Below are positions 24,667 through 33,298 of a stretch of 64,000 nt of DNA, one piece after another. This DNA comes from CBDAQR01 sp965199055 (GTDB lineage: Bacteria > Pseudomonadota > Gammaproteobacteria > Pseudomonadales > Halieaceae), in NCBI GenBank assembly GCA_965199055.1, contig CBDAQR010000008.1:124001-188000 (forward strand), read 5' to 3'. The position numbers and the translations under genes were made by a program. Under the pieces are notes generated by a model. It saw only the letters and a program-made list of their open reading frames with translations. It ran no database searches and was not told the origin of the DNA. How positions within the stretch are numbered: the first letter of the stretch is position 1; each line of letters begins with the position of its first letter.

Positions 24667-25365
24667 ATGAGTGATTCAGACTCCCCAGAGGGAAACTCCA
24701 GAGCTGTCACCAGCAGCCAGAAGGCGCCACACGCTCGCCTCGGTGCACTGGTGCGCAAGCATCTCGCCGGAACGGGTGAGCATCGCATTGCCGAGCACAC
24801 GCGAACCGCATTCGAGTCGGTGCGGGACCAGGCGGAATCCGGCGAGCGCCCTCTGGTTCTGGACTCTTTCTGCGGCACGGGCATGAGTACGGCGGTGCTG
24901 GCTCGACAACACCCTGAGGCGCTGGTAATCGGCGTCGACAAATCCGCACACCGATTGAACCGGCATGAGGATTCAGCGCGCAGCAACTACTTGCTGCTGC
25001 AAGCGGACTGCTACGGATTCTGGCAACTAGCGGCAGACGCGGGTTGGTCACTCAGCGCCCACTACCTGTTCTATCCCAACCCCTGGCCAAAGCCGGGGCA
25101 CCTGCAGCGACGCGTGCAAGGATCAGCGGCGTTCCCGTGCTTGCTCCGCCTGGGGGGTCGCGTAGAACTGCGCAGTAATTGGCAGGTCTATGTCGAAGAA
25201 TTTGGCCTGGCCCTTGTAGTCGCCGGTTACAACCCCCATATCGACCAGATAAGGCCCGAACAACCCATCAGCCTGTTCGAGCGTAAATATTTACACAGTG
25301 ATCACGCGCTCTGGCGCTGTCAGTGTTCCCTGGGAGACAATAGCGCGTCCACCCAGGACCGATAG
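24667..25365 (+). CDS. TrmB-like SAM-dependent methyltransferase
   Basis: A 232-aa class I methyltransferase. The SAM-binding motif reads DSFCGTGMSTAVLA, followed by VIGVDKSAHRL and a YPNPWPKPGHLQRR segment that corresponds to the PDPWPKKRHHKRR motif of TrmB, the tRNA guanine-46 N7-methyltransferase. The N-terminal half departs from canonical TrmB. It may be a divergent or paralogous tRNA methyltransferase. It ends 20 bases before cysE and is probably cotranscribed with it. Confidence 0.75.
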   Translation: MSDSDSPEGNSRAVTSSQKAPHARLGALVRKHLAGTGEHRIAEHTRTAFESVRDQAESGERPLVLDSFCGTGMSTAVLARQHPEALVIGVDKSAHRLNRHEDSARSNYLLLQADCYGFWQLAADAGWSLSAHYLFYPNPWPKPGHLQRRVQGSAAFPCLLRLGGRVELRSNWQVYVEEFGLALVVAGYNPHIDQIRPEQPISLFERKYLHSDHALWRCQCSLGDNSASTQDR

Positions 25366-25385
25366 GCAATCGGGAGGTAGGGAAA

Positions 25386-26186
25386 ATGGACCAGGTAAAA
25401 ATAGACCCCGTTTGGGACCGCATTCGCCGGGAGACCGAAGAGGAAGTGGCGGCAGAGCCTATGCTCGCCAGTTTTCTGCATGCCACGATTCTCAATCACG
25501 GCAACCTGGAGGCTGCCCTCAGCTTCCACCTGGCCAGCCAATTGGACAGCCCCACGGCATCTTCGCTGATGCTCAAAGAAGTGATAGAGGAATCGTTCCT
25601 CTCCTGCACCGATATCGGCAAGGCGATTCGCGCCGACTTGCTGGCCGTGGAAGAGCGCGACTCTGCCTGCAACAGTCTCGCGGTGCCGTTTCTGTACTTT
25701 AAAGGCTTCCATGCGCTGCAAACCCAGCGTGTCTCCCACTGCCTGTGGAATAACGGTCGCGAGTCGCTGGCATTGTTCTTACAAAACCGGGTCTCCAGTA
25801 AATTTGGTGTCGATGTGCATCCAGCGGCAAAACTGGGCCAGGGCATCATGCTCGACCACGCCACCGGGCTGGTCATCGGCGAAACCGCCGTGGTAGGTAA
25901 TAATGTCTCGATTCTCCAGTCAGTGACGCTGGGCGGCACGGGCAAGGAAGAAGGCGACCGCCATCCCAAGGTGGGCGACGGTGTGTTGATCAGCGCAGGC
26001 GCGAAAATACTCGGCAATATCCGAATCGGCGACGGTGCCAAAGTCGGCGCGGGCAGTGTCGTGCTAGAAGACGTGCCGCCTCACACGACGGTAGCCGGTG
26101 TACCTGCGAAGGTCGTGGGTAGACCGACGTCAGACCAGCCAGCGCTGGATATGGACCACGGCTTTAGCTGCGGCGACGGCATTTAA
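25386..26186 (+). CDS. cysE: Serine O-acetyltransferase
   Basis: A 266-aa enzyme, the usual length, making O-acetylserine for cysteine synthesis. The helical N-terminal domain (DPVWDRIRRETEEEVAAEP) is followed by the hexapeptide beta-helix with the catalytic HPAAKLGQGIMLDHATGLVIGE stretch, VTLGGTGKEEGDRHPKVGDG and PPHTTVAGVPAKVVGR. A GGGAGG ribosome-binding site lies just upstream. It is convergent with hemE, 6 bases away. Confidence 0.94.
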   Translation: MDQVKIDPVWDRIRRETEEEVAAEPMLASFLHATILNHGNLEAALSFHLASQLDSPTASSLMLKEVIEESFLSCTDIGKAIRADLLAVEERDSACNSLAVPFLYFKGFHALQTQRVSHCLWNNGRESLALFLQNRVSSKFGVDVHPAAKLGQGIMLDHATGLVIGETAVVGNNVSILQSVTLGGTGKEEGDRHPKVGDGVLISAGAKILGNIRIGDGAKVGAGSVVLEDVPPHTTVAGVPAKVVGRPTSDQPALDMDHGFSCGDGI

Positions 26187-26192
26187 CGCCCG

Positions 26193-27257
26193 TCACGCGT
26201 GATAGGCGGGAGACAGTTCCTGCACCGCATCGACAAATGCGGTGACGTGATCCGGGTTAATATCAGGCGTGATGCCATGACCGAGGTTGAAAATATGGCC
26301 ATCACCGGAGCCGAAGCTTTCTAGAATCGAGGCCACCTCTTCCCGAATTCGTGCCGGCGAGGCGCGCAGTAACGCCGGATCCATATTGCCCTGCAGCGCA
26401 ACACGATCACCCACCAGGCCGCGCGCAACCCCGATATCCATGGTCCAATCGAGACCCAGACAGTCCGCGCCGGTATCGGCCATCGCGTCCAGCCACAGTC
26501 CCCCGTTCTTGGTAAACAGAATCACCGGCACACGCCGCCCCTCTGCTGCGCGCGGTAACTGCTCCACCACACGACGCATATAGTCGAGAGAAAATTCGCG
26601 GTAGGCGGCGGCACTGAGCGCCCCACCCCAGGTATCGAAAATCTGAACTGCCTGGGCACCGGCTTCGATCTGGCAGCGTAGGTAATCGGCAACGGAATCT
26701 GCCAACACGGACAGCAACTGGTGCATGCTGTCAGGCTGGTTGAACGCCATGGTCTTAACCTTGGCGAAATCTCGGGAGCCCTTCCCCTCGACCATGTAGG
26801 TCGCCAGTGTCCAGGGAGAACCAGAAAAACCTATTAGCGGCACGGCACCACTCAGCTCCGCGCGAATGGTGCGCACCGCATTCATCACGTAATCGAGATC
26901 TGTTGCAGAATCGACAACGGAAAGCGCGGCGACATCGGCCTCCGTGCGCACCGGCTTATGGAACTGCGGCCCTTCGCCCTCGACGAAGTGTAATCCCAGG
27001 CCCATGGCATCGGGTACCGTGAGAATATCGGAGAACAGGATGGCCGCATCCATGGGGTAGCGCCGCAATGGCTGCATTGTCACTTCACAGGCGAGTTCCG
27101 CGTTTTTACAGAGATCGAGAAAAGAGCCGGCGTCGGCGCGGGTAGCGCGATACTCGGGCAGATATCTACCCGCCTGGCGCATCATCCAGATGGGTGTGCG
27201 ATCGACGCTTTCACGCATCAAGGCGCGCAAGAAACGGTCATTCTTTAGCTCGGCCAT
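26193..27257 (-). CDS. hemE: Uroporphyrinogen decarboxylase
   Basis: A 354-aa enzyme of haem and tetrapyrrole biosynthesis that decarboxylates uroporphyrinogen III to coproporphyrinogen III. TPIWMMRQAGRYLPEYR, ILFSDILTVPDAMG, IGFSGSPWTLATYM, QIFDTWGGALS, and the C-terminal NLGHGITPDINPDHV carry the conserved Arg, Asp and His residues. Its ATG overlaps the gltD stop by one base (TGATG), so it is translationally linked to glutamate synthase; glutamate is the precursor of bacterial haem, which makes the linkage sensible. Confidence 0.96.
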   Translation of the reverse strand: MAELKNDRFLRALMRESVDRTPIWMMRQAGRYLPEYRATRADAGSFLDLCKNAELACEVTMQPLRRYPMDAAILFSDILTVPDAMGLGLHFVEGEGPQFHKPVRTEADVAALSVVDSATDLDYVMNAVRTIRAELSGAVPLIGFSGSPWTLATYMVEGKGSRDFAKVKTMAFNQPDSMHQLLSVLADSVADYLRCQIEAGAQAVQIFDTWGGALSAAAYREFSLDYMRRVVEQLPRAAEGRRVPVILFTKNGGLWLDAMADTGADCLGLDWTMDIGVARGLVGDRVALQGNMDPALLRASPARIREEVASILESFGSGDGHIFNLGHGITPDINPDHVTAFVDAVQELSPAYHA

Positions 27258-28678
27258 CAGACCTCCAGATAATCGAGAATGCCTTCAGCGGCCTGACGAC
27301 CTTCCCAGATCGCTGTCACCACGAGGTCAGAACCGCGCACCATGTCGCCGCCCGCGAAGACCTTCGGGTTGGTGGTCTGAAACTTAAACTCCTGCTCTTC
27401 CTCGGCAATAACGCCATCCCAGTCATTGGTCTGCACGCCGTTAGCGCCCAGCCATTCGGGCGGGTCGGGTTGGAAACCAAAGGCGATGACGACTGCATCG
27501 GCGGGCAATATCTGCTCGCTGCCTTCGATCGGCTCCGGGCGGCGACGGCCATCTTCGCCGGGCTCACCCAGGCGGGTTTCCACCACTTTCACACCCGTTA
27601 CGCCGTTCTCGTCACCGACAATCTCGATGGGCTGACGGTTGTAAAGAAAGACCACGCCTTCCTCTTTCGCGTTTTTCACTTCGCGCCGCGATCCTGGCAT
27701 GTTCTCTTCGTCGCGACGATAGGCGCAGGTCACCGACGTTGCCTGCTGGCGGACGGCTGTGCGCACGCAGTCCATCGCGGTATCACCACCGCCAAGCACC
27801 ACGACGCGTTTACCTTGCAGATTTACATAGGCATCTTCGGGCTGCTCAAAACCAAGATTGTGATTCACGTTGCCCACCAGATAAGGCAGCGCTTCGTAGA
27901 CACCTGTCATGCCTTCGCCGGGGAAGCCACCCTTCATGTACTTGTAGGTTCCCATACCCAGGAACACCGCATCGTACTCATCCAGCAACTCGTCCATGGT
28001 CACATCAACGCCGACTTCGATGTTGAGACGGAACTCCATGCCCATGCCCTCAAACACCTCGCGGCGGCGCACCATCACTTCTTTTTCAAGCTTGAACTCG
28101 GGAATGCCAAAGGTGAGCAGGCCGCCAATTTCAGGATAGCGGTCAAACAGTACCGGCTTAACGCCGGCGCGCACCAGCACATCGGCGCAGCCCAAACCGG
28201 CAGGACCGGCCCCGATAATGGCGACTTTCTTATCGGTGGCTACCACCTCAGACATATCCGGTCGCCAACCCATGGCCAGTGCGGTATCGGTAATGTACTT
28301 CTCGGCAGAACCGATGGTCACAGCGCCAAAGCCATCATCCAGGGTACAGGCACCTTCGCAGAGACGGTCCTGCGGACAGATGCGTCCACACACTTCAGGC
28401 AAGGTATTGGTTTGGTGGCTCAGCTCAGCGGCCTCGAAAATATTGCCTTCGGAGATCAGCTTCAACCAATTGGGAATGAAGTTGTGCACGGGGCACTTCC
28501 ATTCACAGTAGGGGTTGCCGCACTCGAGGCAGCGATGGGCTTGTCCCGCTACCTGGGTCGGCTTGAACTGCTCGTAGATCTCCACATACTCGGTTTTGCG
28601 GGTATGCAGGGCCTTTTTGTCGGGGTCGATACGCTCGACCTCGATGAACTGAAAATCATTCGCCAGGCGTTCACTCAT
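27257..28678 (-). CDS. gltD: Glutamate synthase (NADPH) small subunit
   Basis: A 473-aa flavoprotein. The N-terminal Cys residues (CLECGNPYCEWKCPVHNFIP, and CGRICPQDRLCEGACTL) bind the iron-sulphur clusters. Two Rossmann motifs follow, VAIIGAGPAGLGCADVL for FAD and VVVLGGGDTAMDC for NADPH. It feeds electrons from NADPH to GltB in the GOGAT reaction of ammonia assimilation. It sits 4 bases after gltB and overlaps hemE by one base. Confidence 0.96.
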   Translation of the reverse strand: MSERLANDFQFIEVERIDPDKKALHTRKTEYVEIYEQFKPTQVAGQAHRCLECGNPYCEWKCPVHNFIPNWLKLISEGNIFEAAELSHQTNTLPEVCGRICPQDRLCEGACTLDDGFGAVTIGSAEKYITDTALAMGWRPDMSEVVATDKKVAIIGAGPAGLGCADVLVRAGVKPVLFDRYPEIGGLLTFGIPEFKLEKEVMVRRREVFEGMGMEFRLNIEVGVDVTMDELLDEYDAVFLGMGTYKYMKGGFPGEGMTGVYEALPYLVGNVNHNLGFEQPEDAYVNLQGKRVVVLGGGDTAMDCVRTAVRQQATSVTCAYRRDEENMPGSRREVKNAKEEGVVFLYNRQPIEIVGDENGVTGVKVVETRLGEPGEDGRRRPEPIEGSEQILPADAVVIAFGFQPDPPEWLGANGVQTNDWDGVIAEEEQEFKFQTTNPKVFAGGDMVRGSDLVVTAIWEGRQAAEGILDYLEV

Positions 28679-28682
28679 AACA

Positions 28683-31600
28683 TCAATCCGTATTGCGCAA
28701 GCGAGACAGCAGTCGGTCGAGATCTGCCGCCTTGGGCTTCACCAACCAGAACTTGCCGATATAGTCGTCAAAATTGTCGAGCAACTCCTGCCCCCAGGCT
28801 GAACCGGTTTCCTCGGTGAACTCCTGGATATTGGCTCGCAGGTGGTGCCAGTAGGGTTCGAAGGTCTCGGTGCTGATGCGATGGATCTCGACCAGTTCAC
28901 TATTGTAGCGATCGATGAAGCCGCGGTCCTCGTCCAGCACGTAAGCAAAGCCACCGGTCATGCCAGCGCCGAAGTTAATGCCGGTCTTGCCCAGTACGGT
29001 GATATTGCCGCCGGTCATGTACTCACAGCAGTGATCACCGGCGCCCTCTACCACCGCGTGACAACCGGAATTGCGCACTGCAAAACGCTCACCTGCGATT
29101 CCTGCAGCGAACAGCTTGCCGCCAGTGGCACCATAGAGACAGGTATTACCTATTATGGCGGTGTGGCGAGACTCAAAACTGCTCACCCGTGGCGGGTAAA
29201 TCACCAGCTTGCCACCGGCCATGCCTTTGCCGACGTAGTCGTTGCTATCGCCTTCCAGGTACATCTCCAGGCCGCCGGCATTCCAAACACCAAAGCTCTG
29301 GCCCGCAGTACCGGTTAGACGCAGCTTAACGAGCGCATCGCACATACCGAGGTTGCCGTGACGGCGCGCGATTTCACCCGACAGGCGTGCACCGATCGAA
29401 CGGTCGCAGTTGGTCACCGTAAATTCGTACTCGCCGCCTGACTTTGCCTCGATGGCGGGTAGTATCGCCGACACCATTGCCTCGGCTTTCTCACCCTGAT
29501 CGAAAGGATCATTAGACTCAACCACACAGTACTCCGGCTGGCCTTCAGCCTGCGGATCTTTGTAGAGAATCGGGGCGAGATCCAATCGCGACTGCTTCTC
29601 GGTGGCGCCAGGCAGCACTTCCAGCAGGTCGGTCCGGCCAATTAGTTCGTCCAGTGAGCGAACACCGAGTCGCGCCATCCATTCCCGGGTTTCGGTGGCG
29701 ACGAAGGTGAAGAAGTTCATCACCATCTCTACCGTGCCTTCGAAATGGTCGTCACGCAGCCGCTGATTCTGGGTCGCAACACCTGTAGCACAGTTATTGA
29801 GATGACAAATACGCAGGTACTTACAACCCAGGGCCACCATCGGCGCGGTGCCGAAACCGAAGCTTTCCGCACCCAAAATAGCGGCCTTGATCACGTCCAG
29901 GCCGGTTTTCAGGCCACCGTCGGTTTGCACCCGCACCTTGCCACGCAACTGGTTCCCACGCAGGGTCTGTTGAACTTCTGACAGGCCCAGCTCCCAGGGG
30001 GAGCCGGCATAGCGAATCGAGGTTAGCGGACTCGCGGCGGTGCCGCCGTCGTAACCGCTGATGGTAATCAGATCCGCATAGGCCTTGGTGACACCGGCGG
30101 CGATCGTGCCCACACCCGGTTCGGAGACGAGCTTCACTGACACCAGGGCGTCCGGATTCACCTGCTTGAGATCGAAGATGAGCTGAGCCAGATCCTCGAT
30201 GGAGTAGATATCATGGTGCGGGGGTGGAGAAATCAGTGTGACACCCGGTACCGAGTGGCGCAGGCGAGCGATGAGCTTATTCACCTTACCACCAGGCAGC
30301 TGGCCGCCTTCTCCGGGCTTGGCACCCTGGGCCACCTTGATTTGCAGCACTTCTGCATTCACCAGGTAATGCGGGGTCACACCAAATCGACCCGAAGCAA
30401 TCTGCTTGATCTTGGAGGTGCGCTCCGTGCCGTAGCGCACTGGGTCTTCACCACCCTCTCCGGAATTGGAACGTGCACCCATGCGGTTCATCGCGGTGGC
30501 GAGCGCCTCATGGGCCTCAGGACTCAATGCACCCAGAGACATACCGGCGGAATCAAAACGCGGCAATATGCTCTCGATGGGCTCCACCTGATCAAGCGGT
30601 AGGGCTTCGGGCGCTTCCTTCAACGACAACAAATCGCGCAGGGTTGCGACCGGTCGTTGGTTTACGGTATTCGCATACACCTGCCAGTCGGCGTAGTCAC
30701 CGCTGTTAACTGCCTGGTGTAACTCTTTAACCACGTCGGGATTAAAGGCGTGGTATTCCTGGCCGTGCACATACTTAAGCAGACCGCCCTGCTCCACGGT
30801 TTTGCGCTTGGTCCACGCGCGTTTCGCCAGAATCTTCTGATCAGCTTCAAGCTGCTCGAAGCCGGTACCTTCGATACGGCTGCTGACGCCCCAGAAGCAG
30901 CGATTAACCACCTCGCGCGACAGGCCCACCGCCTCGAATAGCTGCGCTCCACGGTAACTACTCACGGCGGATATGCCCATCTTGGACATGATTTTCAGCA
31001 GGCCCTTGTTAATGCCCTTGCGATAGTTTTTGTAGCAACGGCTGGGCTCGCCCAGCAGCTCGCCGCTGCGAATCAGGTCGCTCAGCACGCTGTAAGCCAG
31101 GTAGGGGTAGATCGCAGTTGCGCCAAAACCCAGCAGACAGGCAATCTGATGAGAATCGCGCGCCGAGGCGGTTTCCACCACGATATTGGCGTGACAGCGC
31201 AGTCCTGCCTTGATCAGGCTGTGATGCACTGCACCGGTTGCCAGCAGACTGTGTATCGGCAGATAGCCCGGCACAATATTGCGGTCGGAGAGCACCAGGA
31301 TGATCTTGCCGTCGCGCACCGCGGCAGCGGCGCGCAGCGTCAGCAGGTCGATCGCCTCCTGCAGGCTGTGCTGCTCCGGGTCGTACGCCAGGTCTAGCGT
31401 GGTCGATGCGAAGTTCTCGTCGTCCAGCTCCAACAGCTTGTTAAACTTGGCGACAGACAGCACCGGCGAACTGAGAATAATACGCTCTGCGTGCTCGGGC
31501 CCCTCGTGAAAGATATTTTGCTCTCGGCCCAGGTCGGTCTCTAGAGACATGACGATCGCCTCGCGCAGGGGGTCGATCGGCGGATTGGTCACCTGGGCAA

Positions 31601-33125
31601 ATTTTTGTCGGAAGTAGTCGTAGAGCGATCGTTGCTGCTTCGACAGCACCGCCATCGGCGTGTCATCGCCCATAGAACCTACGGCCTCATTGCCCGATTC
31701 AGCCAGTGGACGCAGTACCTGATCGCGTTCCTCGAAGCTCACCTGGAACATCTTGGAATAGGCCGCCAATTCATCTGCGGGCACTTCCGGATCATGCTCA
31801 TCGGCAAAGGTACCTTCGATCCGACGCGAGTTTTCCCGCAACCACTGCTTGTACGGATGTCGATTCTTGAGCAGGTTGTCGACGTCCGCCGTGCGCAGTA
31901 GCTCACCGGTCTCAGTATCCACCACCAGCATCTGGCCCGGGCCGACCCGGCCTTTTTCAACCACGTCTTCGGGTTTGTAATCGTAGGTGCCGATTTCAGA
32001 TGCCAGGGTGATAAAGCCGTCACGGGTTTTCACCCAGCGCGCCGGACGCAGGCCATTGCGATCCAACAGACAGGCGGCGTAACGCCCGTCGGTCAACACG
32101 ATACCAGCGGGGCCGTCCCAGGGCTCCATGTGCATGGAGTAATACTCGTAGAACGCCTTCAGGTCAGGGTCCATGTTCTCGAGGTTCTGCCAGGCCGGCG
32201 GAATAAGCAGACGCAGCGCGCGCAGCATGTCGACACCGCCCGTGCGCAACAGGTCGAGCATATTGTCGAGACTGGAGGAGTCGGAACCCGTGCGATTTAC
32301 CAGCGGTGCGATCTCGGCAATATTCGGCAGCTTTTCGGTTCTAAACAGCGCTGAGCGCGCGTCGGCCCAGTTGCGGTTGCCCTCAATGGTGTTGATCTCA
32401 CCATTGTGGGCCAGCATGCGGAAGGGCTGGGCCAAGGGCCAGCGCGGCATGGTGTTGGTAGAGAAGCGCTGGTGAAACACACAAATAGCCGTTTCCAGTC
32501 GCTCGTCACCCAGATCCGGGTAAAACTGTGGCAGGTCTACCGGCATCATCAGGCCCTTATAGGACATGACTCGACCGGATAAGCTGCATATATAAAAGTC
32601 TTCGTGAGACTCCAGCGCAATCTCAGCCTTGCGCCGGGCCACAAACAAACGCGTGGAAAGAGTATCGGCGTCCACGCCAGGGGCATCGATAAAGACCTGC
32701 TCGATCTGCGGCAATGTCTCTAATGCAATCTCGCCCAGTACACTGCTGTCGATAGGCACTGCACGCCAGCCAACCACATTAAGGCCCTGGTCAGCCAGCA
32801 CCTGCTCCATGACCTGGCGCTCTTCAGCGGCCTGATCAGAGTTAGTGCTGAGGAACAGCATGCCAACACCGAAGTTATCAGACAATTCACTGCCAAAGTG
32901 CTCGGCGGCCACAGCGCGCATAAAGCTACCGGGCATCTGAATTAGCAGGCCGCAACCGTCGCCGGTCTTACCATCTGCAGCGATACCGCCGCGATGTGTC
33001 ATGCAGGTCAGCGACTCGATCGCGGTCTGCAACAGGCGATGACTCGCCTCGCCAGTCGTGTGGGCGATTAATCCAAAGCCGCAGTTATCGCGGAACTCAT
33101 CAGGTCTATACAGGCCTTGAGTCAT
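28683..33125 (-). CDS. gltB: Glutamate synthase (NADPH) large subunit
   Basis: A 1480-aa enzyme, the family's usual length. Cys15 in RDNCGFGLIAH is the amidotransferase nucleophile after removal of a short propeptide. The glutaminase domain covers about 15-430. The central and FMN-binding synthase domains follow (ISPPPHHDIYSIEDLAQLI, YDGGTAASPLTSIRYAG, and the 3Fe-4S cluster Cys in CKYLRICHLNNCATGVATQ). The beta-helix GXGXG domain is at the C-terminus (VEGAGDHCCEYMTGG). With GltD it converts glutamine and 2-oxoglutarate into two glutamates. A promoter with an overlapping palindrome lies upstream. Confidence 0.97.
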   Translation of the reverse strand: MTQGLYRPDEFRDNCGFGLIAHTTGEASHRLLQTAIESLTCMTHRGGIAADGKTGDGCGLLIQMPGSFMRAVAAEHFGSELSDNFGVGMLFLSTNSDQAAEERQVMEQVLADQGLNVVGWRAVPIDSSVLGEIALETLPQIEQVFIDAPGVDADTLSTRLFVARRKAEIALESHEDFYICSLSGRVMSYKGLMMPVDLPQFYPDLGDERLETAICVFHQRFSTNTMPRWPLAQPFRMLAHNGEINTIEGNRNWADARSALFRTEKLPNIAEIAPLVNRTGSDSSSLDNMLDLLRTGGVDMLRALRLLIPPAWQNLENMDPDLKAFYEYYSMHMEPWDGPAGIVLTDGRYAACLLDRNGLRPARWVKTRDGFITLASEIGTYDYKPEDVVEKGRVGPGQMLVVDTETGELLRTADVDNLLKNRHPYKQWLRENSRRIEGTFADEHDPEVPADELAAYSKMFQVSFEERDQVLRPLAESGNEAVGSMGDDTPMAVLSKQQRSLYDYFRQKFAQVTNPPIDPLREAIVMSLETDLGREQNIFHEGPEHAERIILSSPVLSVAKFNKLLELDDENFASTTLDLAYDPEQHSLQEAIDLLTLRAAAAVRDGKIILVLSDRNIVPGYLPIHSLLATGAVHHSLIKAGLRCHANIVVETASARDSHQIACLLGFGATAIYPYLAYSVLSDLIRSGELLGEPSRCYKNYRKGINKGLLKIMSKMGISAVSSYRGAQLFEAVGLSREVVNRCFWGVSSRIEGTGFEQLEADQKILAKRAWTKRKTVEQGGLLKYVHGQEYHAFNPDVVKELHQAVNSGDYADWQVYANTVNQRPVATLRDLLSLKEAPEALPLDQVEPIESILPRFDSAGMSLGALSPEAHEALATAMNRMGARSNSGEGGEDPVRYGTERTSKIKQIASGRFGVTPHYLVNAEVLQIKVAQGAKPGEGGQLPGGKVNKLIARLRHSVPGVTLISPPPHHDIYSIEDLAQLIFDLKQVNPDALVSVKLVSEPGVGTIAAGVTKAYADLITISGYDGGTAASPLTSIRYAGSPWELGLSEVQQTLRGNQLRGKVRVQTDGGLKTGLDVIKAAILGAESFGFGTAPMVALGCKYLRICHLNNCATGVATQNQRLRDDHFEGTVEMVMNFFTFVATETREWMARLGVRSLDELIGRTDLLEVLPGATEKQSRLDLAPILYKDPQAEGQPEYCVVESNDPFDQGEKAEAMVSAILPAIEAKSGGEYEFTVTNCDRSIGARLSGEIARRHGNLGMCDALVKLRLTGTAGQSFGVWNAGGLEMYLEGDSNDYVGKGMAGGKLVIYPPRVSSFESRHTAIIGNTCLYGATGGKLFAAGIAGERFAVRNSGCHAVVEGAGDHCCEYMTGGNITVLGKTGINFGAGMTGGFAYVLDEDRGFIDRYNSELVEIHRISTETFEPYWHHLRANIQEFTEETGSAWGQELLDNFDDYIGKFWLVKPKAADLDRLLSRLRNTD

Positions 33126-33211
33126 AGTGGTTCCAAAAAAGCTTTTTTAAAACAGCAAGTTACAAGGGGTCTACCGCTCAGATCGGGGACTGATCCGCGA
33201 GCGGGCCGGCT

Positions 33212-33240
33212 ATTTTACACAGATGCGAGAAATGCGACAA
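33212..33240 (-). promoter_or_regulatory. Promoter of gltBD-hemE
   Basis: On the minus strand TTGTCG (33240-33235) and TAAAAT (33217-33212) are separated by exactly 17 bases, a good sigma-70 promoter, about 87 bases before the gltB ATG. The -35 hexamer lies inside one arm of the palindrome at 33233-33268. Confidence 0.65.
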
Positions 33241-33268
33241 ATTTACATTTCCGACTAGATTTGTCGCA
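33233..33268. promoter_or_regulatory. Palindrome overlapping the gltB -35 (candidate operator)
   Basis: TGCGACAAAT (33233-33242) and ATTTGTCGCA (33259-33268) form a perfect 10-base inverted repeat with a 16-base spacer. One arm covers the -35 box of the gltB promoter. In addition, ACATTTCCGAC occurs twice as a direct repeat (33245-33255 and 33283-33293). Binding by a nitrogen- or amino-acid-responsive regulator is likely but not identified. The same hairpin could also serve as weak terminator for aroB, though no T-run is seen. Confidence 0.5.
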
Positions 33269-33298
33269 CTCGGGCGACTGTAACATTTCCGACAGGTT

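Noticed and set aside
27194..28819. 541-codon open frame on the plus strand
   Set aside because: It lies entirely antisense to gltD and part of gltB, whose products are clearly recognisable; the protein is compositionally odd (His- and Gly-rich) and matches no family. It is a by-product of GC-rich codon use.
33245..33293. Repeated ACATTTCCGAC as a CRISPR-like array
   Set aside because: Only two copies with 27 bases between them and adjacent to a promoter; it fits regulatory DNA better.
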